Part shown: positions 8,326 through 16,446 of the stretch, piece after piece | Position numbering within the stretch: position 1 is the first letter of the stretch | Layout of the letters: the number at the start of each line of letters is the position of its first letter | Origin: Motilimonas cestriensis | GTDB taxonomy: Bacteria; Pseudomonadota; Gammaproteobacteria; Enterobacterales; CBDFNC01 | Assembly: GCF_021295315.1 (NCBI RefSeq) | Contig: NZ_JAIMJA010000013.1 | Coordinates: 62,001-126,000, forward strand | Length of the DNA: 64,000 nucleotides | Direction: 5' to 3' | Program-made: the position numbers and the translations under genes | The notes under the pieces: model-generated | Database searches by the model: none | What the model was told of the DNA's origin: nothing | What the model saw: only the letters and a program-made list of their open reading frames with translations

Positions 8326-8498
8326 TCCAAATTGTTATGCGACACTGTGGTACTGAATGTGATTTGCAGCACTACGATATGTTAACGTGGAGCTTCTGAG
8401 CATCATCATAGTGCTCACTTAGCCGCTATCATTTATCTTTACACCGATTCGCGGCAAGATAAGCCATAGCACTTTAAGTTTTATAGCAGGAGCAGAAC

Positions 8499-9164
8499 AT
8501 GGCGCATACTTTAGTGATAACGGGAGCCAATCGTGGTATCGGCTTAGCCTTAGCGCAGCTTTATCATCAGCAAGGCTGGAAAGTGATCGGTGTCTGCCGT
8601 CAATCTTCCGCTGAGCTTAACGCGATAGCGAGCCAAGTAATTAGTCACATTGATCTGACGTCAGATGCTGATGTGGCGGCCATGGCGCAGCAGTTACAGG
8701 GGCAAACTATCGACTTGTTGATCAATAATGCTGGCCTACTCGGTGATGATGTTTTGGGCGACATTGATTTTGATAGCATCCGCCAGCAAATGGAAATTAA
8801 TGCCTATGCCCCCTTGCGAGTAACGCAAGCGTTGTTGGGTAATTTAAAGTCAGGCAGTAAAATCGGCAATATCACCAGTCGTATGGGCTCGATTGCCGAT
8901 AATGATTCCGGTGGTCGTTACGGTTATCGTGCGTCAAAAGCGGCATTAAATGCGTTTGGTAAATCATTAGCACAAGATCTTAAGCCGAAAGGTATTGCGG
9001 TGGCACAATTGCATCCTGGCTGGGTTAAAACGCGAATGGTGAATTTTGGTGGCTTAATCACCCCAGAGCAATCGGCGCAGGGGTTGTTTCAGTTATTACA
9101 GCAACTCACCCTCGCAAACACGGGTGGCTTCTGGCATACCAATGGTGAAGACTTGCCTTGGTGA
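8499..9164 (+). CDS. short-chain dehydrogenase/reductase (C-factor-like SDR)
   Basis: A 221-residue classical SDR with a Rossmann fold. Visible: cofactor loop TGANRGIGLALA at residues 8-19, LLINNAGLLG, the catalytic serine strand IGNITSRMGSI, the active-site pair YGYRASKAALN (Y and K four apart), and LHPGWVKTRMVNFGG. The LHPGWVKT form and short length resemble the CsgA/C-factor-like subgroup. It uses NAD(P)H, and the substrate cannot be read. It has a strong ribosome site (AGCAGGAGCAGAAC before ATG) and ends just before a strong terminator hairpin. Confidence 0.9.
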   Translation: MAHTLVITGANRGIGLALAQLYHQQGWKVIGVCRQSSAELNAIASQVISHIDLTSDADVAAMAQQLQGQTIDLLINNAGLLGDDVLGDIDFDSIRQQMEINAYAPLRVTQALLGNLKSGSKIGNITSRMGSIADNDSGGRYGYRASKAALNAFGKSLAQDLKPKGIAVAQLHPGWVKTRMVNFGGLITPEQSAQGLFQLLQQLTLANTGGFWHTNGEDLPW

Positions 9165-9173
9165 ACCCAAACA

Positions 9174-9211
9174 AATAAGGCGGCTAGTGCCGCCTTATTA
9201 AATCCTTTTTT
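9174..9211. terminator. bidirectional terminator
   Basis: Perfect 11-bp stem, AATAAGGCGGC / GCCGCCTTATT, loop TAGT, followed on the plus strand by AAATCCTTTTTT. It lies between the SDR gene and a small minus-strand frame and could serve both. Confidence 0.85.
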
Positions 9212-9221
9212 CAGTCGTGTT

Positions 9222-9290
9222 TTATTTCGCGCCTTTAACAAAAGCCACCGTCATACCGACAAATAACATCCATGCAGCTAAGTAGATCAT
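9222..9290 (-). CDS. putative 22-aa membrane microprotein
   Basis: A 23-codon frame preceded by an excellent ribosome site (AAGAAGGAGAAACA before ATG) encodes one hydrophobic helix, MIYLAAWMLFVGMTVAFV, and a basic tail KGAK. That pattern (short N-terminus, about 18 apolar residues, lysines at the end) is typical of single-pass microproteins. The frame ends 22 bp before a strong bidirectional hairpin, as a real transcript would. No family was recognised, and a chance frame cannot be excluded at this size. Confidence 0.55.
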   Translation of the reverse strand: MIYLAAWMLFVGMTVAFVKGAK

Positions 9291-9517
9291 TGTTTCTCCT
9301 TCTTGCCCATAGGTAGGTATCAATATAGCTTACTGGTCTGTTTCTGCTATTTGCTGGCTCACATGTTCGGCAAAAGGCTAATAAATTTCCGATAAACAAT
9401 GGCTTTTTACCCCTCAGTTGAAAGCTAATGGATTGAATAAAAGAAGGTTTAAATTGCCAATGATGGTTGCTTATATTTTAGTCAATTTTTTGTGGTGTAG
9501 GGTAGGTAAGCTCATTA

Positions 9518-9922
9518 ATGGAGAATAAATTGCAGCAGGCTTCTTTTGACTACCAGCATTGTTATTCGGTCTGGCAGCTGTTATCCGAATTATATTTAGA
9601 CAATGAGCTGGAGCAGCAGACCTTGGTATACTTGGCACAGCGGTTAAAAAATACTGAATTTAGTTTAGTTCAGCTTGAACAGATGTTATTAACGCAGGTG
9701 CACCCAGTATTGCATTGGAACTTATTAAGTGTGGCTGGTGAATGGACATACTTTGAAGCGACCAGTTTGCAAGATGCGATAAACGATTATTTAACCGAGC
9801 AGCAAAGTGTTCGGGGTAAATTAAAACACTTGGTTACTTGGCCATGGCGGCGCTACAGCCAAACCTTAGTGAGTCAGGATTGGCTGCGAGTAAAGGCATT
9901 ATATGAAGATCTAAAACCCTAA
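9518..9922 (+). CDS. unknown protein, possibly DUF7079 family
   Basis: A 134-residue soluble protein. The stretches VWQLLSELYLDNELEQQTLVYLAQRL, EFSLVQLEQMLLTQVHPVLHWNLLSVAGEW and LYEDLKP resemble the DUF7079 pattern (W-x-x-L-S-x-L-F-L-D-x-E-L ... L-L-S-V-A-G-E-W). The match is recalled rather than computed. No catalytic residues or membrane segments are evident. The last 12 nt overlap the end of the convergent msrC-like gene. The ribosome site is weak (GGTAAG). Confidence 0.65.
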   Translation: MENKLQQASFDYQHCYSVWQLLSELYLDNELEQQTLVYLAQRLKNTEFSLVQLEQMLLTQVHPVLHWNLLSVAGEWTYFEATSLQDAINDYLTEQQSVRGKLKHLVTWPWRRYSQTLVSQDWLRVKALYEDLKP

Positions 9923-10372
9923 TTTAGCTTGAATATGTTCGATAAACTCACTCAAGCCTTGCTGGTCTATTTCAGTGAAGCGATTAAGACTTGGGCTATC
10001 GATGTCGAGCACGGCCACCGTTTGGCCGTCTACATTAATCGGCAGCACTATTTCAGACTGGCTAGCCGCATCACAAGCGATATGGCCGGGAAATTCATGC
10101 ACATCAGCAATACGTTGGATCGTGTTGCTCCTAAACGCTTTGCCACACACACCTTTATCTAAATCAATACGCACGCATGCTACATTGCCTTGAAAAGGTC
10201 CCAATACCAGTTGCTCTCCTTTGTGTAGATAAAAGCCGACCCAGTTTATGTCACTTAAGTTCATATTGAGTAACGCGCTGATGTTAGATAGGTTAGCAAT
10301 AAGATCTGGCTCGTCTTCGATTAATGCCAGTGCTTGTTGAGTAAGTAGCTGATAGTCTTTTAATGAATTCAT
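9911..10372 (-). CDS. msrC: free methionine-(R)-sulfoxide reductase (GAF domain)
   Basis: A 153-residue single GAF-domain protein. It reduces free methionine-R-sulfoxide in the cytosol and so repairs oxidised methionine. The three redox cysteines characteristic of fRMsr are present at C66 (GPFQGNVACVRI), C76 (GVCGKAF) and C100 (EFPGHIACDAASQSEIVLP). Their spacings of 10 and 24 equal those of the E. coli enzyme (YebR). Other conserved positions, NWVGFYL and AVLDIDSP, are also present. Length is normal for the family. The start ATG has only a weak ribosome site. Confidence 0.93.
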   Translation of the reverse strand: MNSLKDYQLLTQQALALIEDEPDLIANLSNISALLNMNLSDINWVGFYLHKGEQLVLGPFQGNVACVRIDLDKGVCGKAFRSNTIQRIADVHEFPGHIACDAASQSEIVLPINVDGQTVAVLDIDSPSLNRFTEIDQQGLSEFIEHIQAKLGF

Positions 10373-10514
10373 ATGATTGGCTGTTAATTATGGGTTTGAT
10401 AGTCGTTATTACAGCATATTTTACTGGGTATTTTCGATAACATATCATTTTGAGTTACTTAAATTCGTAATATCAATATTGCCCCTACTTGGTTGTGCCA
10501 GTGGTTTAGGTTTG

Positions 10515-10648
10515 TTGTAGGAGATGTATTTATACCGCGAAAATAGCGCGTGCGGGTATGAGATTCGCGATATAAATATCACTCCGACAAAAAAGTCAGC
10601 TAGTTATTTGTGATGGGTCAGTAGGATCTGTATTTATACAGCGAAAAA
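10515..10648. repeat. cluster of three REP-like palindromic elements (BIME-like)
   Basis: An element at 10515-10541 (TTGTAGGAGATG, TATTTATACCGCGAA) is followed by an inverted copy at 10564-10590 whose reverse reads TTGTCGGAGTG, ATATTTATATCGCGAA; the two 27-bp arms differ at only a few positions. A third, direct copy lies at 10621-10648 (GTAGGATCTGTATTTATACA, then GCGAAAAA). GTAGGAG heads followed by a short palindrome are the form of REP sequences mobilised by RAYT transposases. No RAYT gene lies in this window. The 287-bp gap holds nothing else I can identify. Confidence 0.7.
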
Positions 10649-10663
10649 ACAGAGCGCAGGGAA

Positions 10664-11005
10664 ATGATGATCGATAAAGCATCGGCGGAGCATTATACAT
10701 GGGGTGGCCAATGTGACGGTTGGCACTTGGTGAAGTCACCCAATCTAAGCGTTATTCAAGAGCGCGTGCCAAGTGGTTGTGTTGAGGTGAAGCACTATCA
10801 CCAGAAAGCTGAGCAGTTCTTCTTTGTGTTGTCAGGTGTTGCCACGCTAGAGGTGGCTGAGCAGGTGTTTTCCCTTACGCCACAGCAAGGCCTGCATGTC
10901 GCTGCGGGTGTAGTACATCAATTGCGTAACGAAGCGGAACAAGATTTAGTGTTTTTAGTGACTTCTACTCCACCCAGTCATGGCGATAGAGTTGAGGCCG
11001 TTTAA
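10664..11005 (+). CDS. single-domain cupin protein
   Basis: A 113-residue small cupin. Motif 1 is GCVEVKHYHQKAEQFFFVLSG (two histidines and a glutamate for the metal) and motif 2 is GLHVAAGVVHQLRNEAE (third histidine). The barrel strands around them are complete and the length is normal for one-domain cupins. Such proteins bind a divalent metal and may be dioxygenases, isomerases or sensors, so the reaction is unknown. Two adjacent ATG codons (10664, 10667) follow AGGGAA; either may be used. The HAD-family gene begins 37 bp downstream, so an operon of three genes with the next two is likely. Confidence 0.85.
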   Translation: MMIDKASAEHYTWGGQCDGWHLVKSPNLSVIQERVPSGCVEVKHYHQKAEQFFFVLSGVATLEVAEQVFSLTPQQGLHVAAGVVHQLRNEAEQDLVFLVTSTPPSHGDRVEAV

Positions 11006-11042
11006 TTTAAGAATAAAGATCAGGTTGTTAAAGGAATAACAA

Positions 11043-11513
11043 ATGCAGCAGATTTATCTATTTGATTGGGGCGACACTTTAATGGTGGATGACTTGAGTC
11101 AAACCGGACACATGAAAGATTGGCCTGCAGTATCGGAAGTGGCGGGTGCAGCCGAGATGCTCGCTGCGCTTTCGCAAACAGCCGCAGTTTATGTGGCTAC
11201 GGGGGCTGAAAATACTAATCCCGAATTGGTGCAAGCTGCATTTAAGCGCACTAGTTTAAGTTCTTATATCACCGGCTACTTTTGCCCCGATAATGTGGGG
11301 TTTGCTAAATCATCAACACAGTATTACCGCACTATTGCCACTATGCTAGGCGTGGCGGCCAACGAAATAACCATGGTCGGTGATAATCTAACCCGTGATG
11401 TGTTACCTGCTCTTGAGGTAGGGATGAAAGGGGTATGGTTTAACCCCAAGCAGCTGGAAAATACGTTAGCTGTTAAGGAAATTTATTCATTAGATGAATT
11501 AATAGGTGAGTGA
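11043..11513 (+). CDS. HAD-superfamily hydrolase
   Basis: A 156-residue HAD phosphatase-like protein. Motif I is LFDWGDTLM (nucleophile D, acid D three residues on), and the C-terminal acidic motif is ITMVGDNLTRDVLPALEVGMKGVWFNP. The cap is minimal, so it resembles small C0/C1 phosphatases. The motif II position has VYVATGAEN, with threonine. The substrate is unknown. The ribosome site is AAAGGAATAACAA. The stop codon overlaps the start of the next gene (TGATG), which indicates translational coupling with the unknown protein. Confidence 0.88.
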   Translation: MQQIYLFDWGDTLMVDDLSQTGHMKDWPAVSEVAGAAEMLAALSQTAAVYVATGAENTNPELVQAAFKRTSLSSYITGYFCPDNVGFAKSSTQYYRTIATMLGVAANEITMVGDNLTRDVLPALEVGMKGVWFNPKQLENTLAVKEIYSLDELIGE

Positions 11514-12016
11514 TGGAATTAACAAGTTTAGTGGGCAGCTGGGTGTTAATCGGCAGTGTGGCGATCAATAGTGAGGTGGCTTTTATTGGTGAGGATACCG
11601 ACCCAAATGGGGTTGGCAATTGGTTAAATGGTCGTGCGGGTGAGCTGGTAGGGCAAATAAAAACGGTTAATGGTTTAACTTTAACTATTGCTGATAATGG
11701 CGCTTTTACGGAAGTGAAAACCGGCAAACTTAGTATTACTTGGTATGATCAAGAAGGCGTGCTGGAATCAGAGGTTGAGCCCTTTAATGGTACGCTGGTG
11801 CTAAAAGGAGAGGGAGCTTTTCTAGTGGCTGAAGCAATACCTAACTGGGCGCAGCCAACTGCAAATGACTATGGTGTGGCTTTGCGCTATGACGATGGCG
11901 ACACCATTATTGCAGAATGGCTTGAATGCATTGATAACCGTTTAGTACGTACGGTGAACGTGGTAACCGACGAGCTGTATTTAGATCGCATCGTGATGGT
12001 TTATCAAAAATCTTAA
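11513..12016 (+). CDS. unknown lipocalin-like protein
   Basis: A 167-residue protein without a signal peptide or membrane segment. The opening ELTSLVGSWVLIGSV, the many short beta-strand stretches (GLTLTIADNGAFTEV, KLSITWYDQEG, GTLVLKGEGAFLVAEAIPNW) and the ending LYLDRIVMVYQKS suggest a small beta-barrel of lipocalin-like type, by pattern only. It starts one base inside the HAD gene's stop codon after AGGTGAG and is the last gene before a bidirectional hairpin. I do not recognise a named family. Confidence 0.7.
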   Translation: MELTSLVGSWVLIGSVAINSEVAFIGEDTDPNGVGNWLNGRAGELVGQIKTVNGLTLTIADNGAFTEVKTGKLSITWYDQEGVLESEVEPFNGTLVLKGEGAFLVAEAIPNWAQPTANDYGVALRYDDGDTIIAEWLECIDNRLVRTVNVVTDELYLDRIVMVYQKS

Positions 12017-12030
12017 TAATATTTAGCTTA

Positions 12031-12073
12031 CCTAAGCTTGGATCTAGCTCGTAGATATTTATCCAAGCTTAGG
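12031..12073. terminator. hairpin between convergent genes, likely bidirectional terminator
   Basis: Thirteen-bp perfect stem, CCTAAGCTTGGAT / ATCCAAGCTTAGG, with a 17-nt loop. It is followed by CTATTTCATTTATTT on the plus strand and lies between the lipocalin-like gene and the FG-GAP lipoprotein gene. Confidence 0.65.
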
Positions 12074-12092
12074 CTATTTCATTTATTTATAA

Positions 12093-13853
12093 TTAATAAA
12101 CGTATACTGCACCCGCTGTGTCAGCAATAGCGCTGGCGGTGTCTTCATTGTACTTATCGGTACCGTCTGCACCCACCGCGAGGGTGCTGCCATCTCCACT
12201 CAGCGCTAAGCTTTTACCAAAGAAAGTAGCGGCTAGTATCTCTTTGGATTTTAAGAATGTACCGCTGTCCCAGGCATTGCCTTGTCGCTTAAACAAATAT
12301 ACAGCGCCTGATTTTTCTGCACTGGTGTCGCTGGGACTTTCAATCAGCCCTGAATTGTCAGATTTGTCGCCAACAACAAGAAACTGGCCGTCATCACTCA
12401 AGCTAACGCTACTACCAAAATTATTCAGTATGCTGAGATCCGCTATTTGAAGAGTTTGACTATGCTGCCAATTGTTTGCTTCTTTATACTCGTAGATATA
12501 TGCACCACTTTCGGCCCACTGCTGGTTGCCATTTGCACCGACTACTAAGGTTGAGCCTTGGCTATTAAGGTCGAGGTCTAAACCAAATGACTGATTTGGC
12601 CCTGGTGCCGCTGAAGCAAATGCACTTTTTAGCTGTAAGTTGTTGTTAGTATCGGCATGGTATATAAATACTCGTCCGGTATTTCTATGCTCTGGAAGAG
12701 AGTCATGAGGCGCACCGACAGCCATTATTTGGCCATTTGTACTTAAAGCAATACTCGCACCAAAATTGGCATAACGTCTTAGTGTGTTAGGTTTTAGATA
12801 TTGTGCTACTTGCCACCCATTGTCTGCTTGGCGGCGGAATATGTATACCGCACCCGAGTCTTCTAGGCTGTTATCAGCTGGTTCAGCAGCATTGGCGGCA
12901 TCGTCGCCAATTGCGCCAATAGCTAAGGTGTTACCATCACCGCTAAGCTCAACTCGGTAACCAAAGCTATCATTAAACTCAATGTTAGAGCTTGCTTTGA
13001 GATATTGAGTTTGTTGCCAGTTATTGTTGCTTCGCTCAAAAATATAGACGGCGCCTGCAACATCCGCGAAGTTTTCTTCTGGTTTAGCCGCGCTAGTTGA
13101 AGCTTCGCCAATGGCGCCAATCGCCAAAGTGTTGCCATCATCACTAAGGCTAAGGCTGGCACCGAACCAATCCCAGTTACCGGCATTATTTGCTTTTAGG
13201 TAAGCCTGTTGCTGCCAACCGCCATTGGGCTGTCGAGTGTAAACGTAAACCGCTCCGCTATTATTGAGAGATTCATTTTCACCATCTTCCATTGGTGAGC
13301 CAACAGCTAATGTATTGCCATCTTTACTTAAGCTGACGTACTGGCCAAAAGTATCTTTTAGCTCGGCATTGGAGGCTATCACTTTGGCACTCGATTGAAC
13401 TAGCTGGCCAAGATCAATACTGAGTTCATTTGAATTAGTATGGCCTGTAGCATTGCTAGCTCGGATGAAGTAGGTGGGGGTGGTTACTGCTTTAGCTTGA
13501 TAGGCTGCTAGATTAACTTGGTTTTCTGCAGAGGTCGCCAAGACCAGGCAAGGATTTACCGTGTCTTGTTTTAAGCAAACGTCGTATTGCGCGGCATATT
13601 TTGATGCTTGCCAACTAAGCTGAATTTGACCCGTTTGCTCTGGTACAGCGCTAACGTCAGTAATATTAAATGCGCTGGGAGCGTGCGGTTCTGGCGTAAT
13701 AGGCGCTTGAGTTGGCTCTGGTGTAACAGGTACAGGGGGATTAGGCTCACGTTCAGAGCCGCCGCCACCGCCGCCGCAGGCAGATAAAAAGCTAACGGCG
13801 GCGGGCAGAAAGATGACCCTCAATAGCCGAGTTAGGTGGGTAGGTTTCAACAT
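12093..13853 (-). CDS. FG-GAP repeat lipoprotein, seven-bladed propeller
   Basis: A 586-residue protein with a lipoprotein signal (FLPAAVSFLSAC, lipid-modified Cys followed by GGGGGG), a proline-rich linker (PVPVTPEPTQAPITPEP), a fibronectin-III-like domain (about residues 60-145) and seven FG-GAP-type repeats. Each repeat reads like FG-x-S-L-S-x-D-G-N-T-L-A-V-G ... GAVYVY, with openings DTFGQYV, DWFGASL, DSFGYRV, ANFGASI, QSFGLDL, NNFGSSV and TFFGKSL. Seven such blades form an integrin-alpha-like beta-propeller that binds ligands, often with calcium. It is probably on the outer membrane or cell surface. The ATG after AAAGGAACTGTGT is used; the 21 upstream codons would spoil the signal peptide. 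Confidence 0.9.
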   Translation of the reverse strand: MLKPTHLTRLLRVIFLPAAVSFLSACGGGGGGSEREPNPPVPVTPEPTQAPITPEPHAPSAFNITDVSAVPEQTGQIQLSWQASKYAAQYDVCLKQDTVNPCLVLATSAENQVNLAAYQAKAVTTPTYFIRASNATGHTNSNELSIDLGQLVQSSAKVIASNAELKDTFGQYVSLSKDGNTLAVGSPMEDGENESLNNSGAVYVYTRQPNGGWQQQAYLKANNAGNWDWFGASLSLSDDGNTLAIGAIGEASTSAAKPEENFADVAGAVYIFERSNNNWQQTQYLKASSNIEFNDSFGYRVELSGDGNTLAIGAIGDDAANAAEPADNSLEDSGAVYIFRRQADNGWQVAQYLKPNTLRRYANFGASIALSTNGQIMAVGAPHDSLPEHRNTGRVFIYHADTNNNLQLKSAFASAAPGPNQSFGLDLDLNSQGSTLVVGANGNQQWAESGAYIYEYKEANNWQHSQTLQIADLSILNNFGSSVSLSDDGQFLVVGDKSDNSGLIESPSDTSAEKSGAVYLFKRQGNAWDSGTFLKSKEILAATFFGKSLALSGDGSTLAVGADGTDKYNEDTASAIADTAGAVYVY

Positions 13854-14128
13854 ACACAGTTCCTTTATATTTAATTTTTTGCAAATATTTATTAAGTTAA
13901 AAGTGACTTTGACCATTATATTTATTAGTTTATAAGTTCATGTTTGACAGTTGCTTAGGTCCACTTTTAGTTGTTGGTGCTCGGTTAGGTCTAAAGTAAT
14001 GAAATTGTAATATTTGTGTCAAATACTAACAGTTATCAATAACTCTATAACAGTGTGTGACGATTCGTCAATAGGCGACGGAAGTACTAAAGAGTAGGTA
14101 GCAAATTTTTACAATTGAAGGGGTGGGT

Positions 14129-14515
14129 ATGTTGATTGGTTTTCATCACGTGGCGATTATTTGTGCCGACTATGAAGTTTCCAAGCATTTTTATCACAAA
14201 GTGTTGCGGCTACCTATTTTGGCTGAGCACTATCGCGCAGAGCGTGACTCGTTTAAATTGGATTTACAGCTACCTGATGGCGGACAATTAGAGCTTTTTT
14301 CCTTTCCTAATCCTCCGCCAAGACCCAGTCGACCTGAGGCGCAAGGGTTAAGGCACTTGGCGTTTAAGGTGGATGATGTTGTTGCAGTGGCGGAATACTT
14401 ACAGGCTCAGCAAGTTGCCGTTGAACCGATTCGAGTTGATGAATATACAGGTAAACAATTCACCTTCTTTCAAGATCCTGATGGCTTACCCTTAGAGCTT
14501 TATCAATATGACTAA
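14129..14515 (+). CDS. gloA2: VOC-family glyoxalase-like protein GloA2 (YaeR)
   Basis: A 128-residue vicinal-oxygen-chelate protein close to E. coli YaeR. Shared blocks: FHHVAIICADYEVSKHFYH, YRAERDSFKLDL, LELFSFPNPPPRPSRPEAQG, LRHLAFKVDDV, EPIRVDEYTGKQFTFFQDPDG and LPLELYQ. The metal ligands His and Glu of the fold are in place. It is related to lactoylglutathione lyase, but the true substrate of this subgroup is not settled. Start ATG after AAGGGGTGGGT; a GTG two codons upstream is possible. Confidence 0.9.
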   Translation: MLIGFHHVAIICADYEVSKHFYHKVLRLPILAEHYRAERDSFKLDLQLPDGGQLELFSFPNPPPRPSRPEAQGLRHLAFKVDDVVAVAEYLQAQQVAVEPIRVDEYTGKQFTFFQDPDGLPLELYQYD

Positions 14516-14602
14516 CTGGTTGCAGCTGATGATAGCCCAAGAAGAAGGGTTAATGAGACAAATGCGGCTTTGTCGGTAGACTCATTTCACAGAGTAGATA
14601 AC

Positions 14603-15151
14603 ATGAAAACATTTATTGTTCCGAAATCATTACATGAGGTTTTTGGCGAGCGGCAAACTTGGCTGGAAGTGACTGGCGTTGTGTTGTTTGCATTGTTGGG
14701 GTCGAGCTTAATTTATGGGCTGCTTTATACCCCTATAGCGGAGCTGAGTCTTTGGCGAAGTGTGATTGCTTGGTTATTGATAGCCGATATTTTGGCGGGT
14801 TGCATTGCTAATTTTTCTCGGGGTACCAGTCAGTTTTATGGTGTTCGCGCATCTGGTCGCTGGCTGTTTATCGCCATTCATTTTCACCTCATTGCGGTAG
14901 CTTGGTTATTAGGTGAGCCGATACTGGCGATGGGTTACATTTGGGCCTACACGATTGCAGCAGCAATTATCGTTAACTTATTACAACAGTATCGCTATCA
15001 GTTATTTATTGCCGCTAACTTAATTGCTTACGGCTTGATTTTGATTGTCGCGCTAGCACTGCCGAGTTGGCTGATGTTGGTTAGTATTTTATTTATGCTC
15101 AAAGTGGTGTTTAGTTTTGGTGTCGATCATTTTGCCCATGAACGAAGCTGA
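14603..15151 (+). CDS. integral membrane protein, unknown
   Basis: A 182-residue protein with about five hydrophobic helices: VTGVVLFALLGSSLIYGLLY, WRSVIAWLLIADILAGCIANF, LFIAIHFHLIAVAWLLG, YIWAYTIAAAIIVNLL and LIAYGLILIVALALPSWLMLVSILFML. The short charged loops carry FSRGTSQFYGVRASGRW and end FGVDHFAHERS. No transporter or enzyme motif is recognised. It begins at the ATG after GTAGATAAC (weak ribosome site), 87 bp after gloA2, and is followed by a strong hairpin. Confidence 0.65.
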   Translation: MKTFIVPKSLHEVFGERQTWLEVTGVVLFALLGSSLIYGLLYTPIAELSLWRSVIAWLLIADILAGCIANFSRGTSQFYGVRASGRWLFIAIHFHLIAVAWLLGEPILAMGYIWAYTIAAAIIVNLLQQYRYQLFIAANLIAYGLILIVALALPSWLMLVSILFMLKVVFSFGVDHFAHERS

Positions 15152-15157
15152 TCAGCC

Positions 15158-15196
15158 TTTGCTCATTACTGGGTTAATCACCCATTAATGAGCAAA
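15158..15196. terminator. long hairpin between convergent genes
   Basis: A 17-bp stem with one mismatch, TTTGCTCATTACTGGGT / ACCCATTAATGAGCAAA, loop TAATC, followed by TTGATTTTG on the plus strand. It probably terminates the membrane-protein gene and the convergent VOC gene. Confidence 0.7.
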
Positions 15197-15240
15197 ATTG
15201 ATTTTGTTCGCTAGCAGCAGGCTTAGTAGAGCTGAGGCTA

Positions 15241-15663
15241 TTACTCTATCGTTGAATTACGTTGTGCCACTAAGTCACTAAAATACTGTACAAACTCAAC
15301 TTCATGGCCATCAGGATCGATAAAGTACACGTTTTGTCGATAGGGATGCACGACACCTGGGTTGGCAATTTCAAACCCAGCAGCAGTTAGCCTTGCTATC
15401 ACCCCTTTAATATCATTGGTTTCAAACGCAAAATGAGCTAATCCCACTTGATGGCCAGCTAAATCACGTCCATCCTGATCACCATTGTCGGCAAAGGCGA
15501 TGTATAAATCATCACAACCAAAGTGTGCCCAATTTCTGGGCTTGCCACTCCACTCTGACTGACCACTATCGCGAATTTTCCACTCTGGAAAGGCCGCTTG
15601 ATAAAAGGTTAAGGCGCGCGGGATATCGCGTATCACTAAGTTTAAATGCTCTAATCTTACCAT
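15241..15663 (-). CDS. VOC (glyoxalase/dioxygenase-fold) family protein
   Basis: A 140-residue one-subunit VOC protein made of two beta-alpha-beta-beta-beta modules. The first begins RLEHLNLVIRDIPRALTFYQAAF and the second VGLAHFAFETNDIKGVIARL; the end is NVYFIDPDGHEVEFVQY, the usual last metal-binding strand (E). Members chelate a metal and act as lyases, dioxygenases or resistance proteins; the exact role is not readable. It is transcribed divergently from the Cys-rich HTH regulator, with a long inverted repeat in between, so control by that regulator is likely. Confidence 0.88.
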   Translation of the reverse strand: MVRLEHLNLVIRDIPRALTFYQAAFPEWKIRDSGQSEWSGKPRNWAHFGCDDLYIAFADNGDQDGRDLAGHQVGLAHFAFETNDIKGVIARLTAAGFEIANPGVVHPYRQNVYFIDPDGHEVEFVQYFSDLVAQRNSTIE

Positions 15664-15684
15664 TGTTGCTTCCTCTCATTTGTT

Positions 15685-15763
15685 ATTAAGTAAAGTAAAT
15701 TGTTTATTTAATGTGTAAGTTAACGGCAAACAAAAATTAAGTAAACAAAAAACTTTACTTAAT
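15685..15763. promoter_or_regulatory. divergent promoter region with a long inverted repeat (candidate operator)
   Basis: The left arm at 15685-15709 begins ATTAAGTAAAGT and continues with TTGTTTA. The right arm at 15739-15763, read in reverse, begins with the same 12 bases and the same TTGTTTA, so 25-bp arms agree at all but a few positions. It lies between the divergent VOC gene and the HTH regulator gene. The AT-rich dyads suit binding by a dimeric winged-helix regulator. Confidence 0.6.
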
Positions 15764-15816
15764 TTTATTGCCACGAAATAATACTTAGCATAGACAAGCC
15801 GTTGCAGTGGAGCAGT

Positions 15817-16446
15817 ATGAGTAAGTTAACAAAAGCTGGTCGAACCATACTTCAGTTGTTGAAAGAGCGTGGCGACATGACCGTGAAACAGTTGGCCGAG
15901 AAGTTGGAAATGACCACCATGGGCGTGCGTCAGCACCTGCAACAGCTTGAGCAAGAGGGCGAATTAGTCAGTTATGATGAAAAAGCCCTGCGTGGTAGGC
16001 CAACCCGTTTTTGGCAACTGACACCTGCCGCGCAGCGCCACTTTGAAGACCGCCATGAAGAGCTGACAGTGCAGCTGCTTATTTCGGTAAAACAAGTATT
16101 TGGTGAGCAAGGTTTAGATAAACTTATTGCGCAGCGAGAAGCAGATTCACTCGCGTTATATCAAGATCGTATCTTGCCTTTAACCACGGTAAAAGCGCGC
16201 TTAGATAAACTGGCAGAGATGAGAGAGCAAGAAGGTTATATGGCCAGCGTGGAACAAAATGAGCAGGGATATTTGTTGCTAGAAAATCATTGTCCGATCT
16301 GTGCGGCGGCAACTGCCTGCATGGGTTTTTGTCGCTCTGAACTCAGTATTTTCCAGTCTCTTTTTCAAGATTTAGCAGCTGTGACTCGCACCGAACATAT
16401 TATCGAAGGGGCCAGGCGCTGCGCTTATCAGGTGACTCCAATATGA
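15817..16446 (+). CDS. winged-helix transcriptional regulator with C-terminal cysteine cluster (SufR-like)
   Basis: A 209-residue protein. The N-terminal winged helix covers about 1-75 (LLKERGDMTVKQLAEKLEMTTMGVRQHLQQLEQEGELVSY, wing GRPTRFWQLT). The C-terminal domain ends with NHCPICAAATACMGFCRSELSIF and IIEGARRCAYQV, i.e. several cysteines suited to an Fe-S cluster, as in SufR and related regulators. A cluster-sensing role is inference. ATG after GTGGAGCAGT. The next regulator gene overlaps by ATGA, so both are translated together. The inverted repeat upstream is its likely site. Confidence 0.85.
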   Translation: MSKLTKAGRTILQLLKERGDMTVKQLAEKLEMTTMGVRQHLQQLEQEGELVSYDEKALRGRPTRFWQLTPAAQRHFEDRHEELTVQLLISVKQVFGEQGLDKLIAQREADSLALYQDRILPLTTVKARLDKLAEMREQEGYMASVEQNEQGYLLLENHCPICAAATACMGFCRSELSIFQSLFQDLAAVTRTEHIIEGARRCAYQVTPI

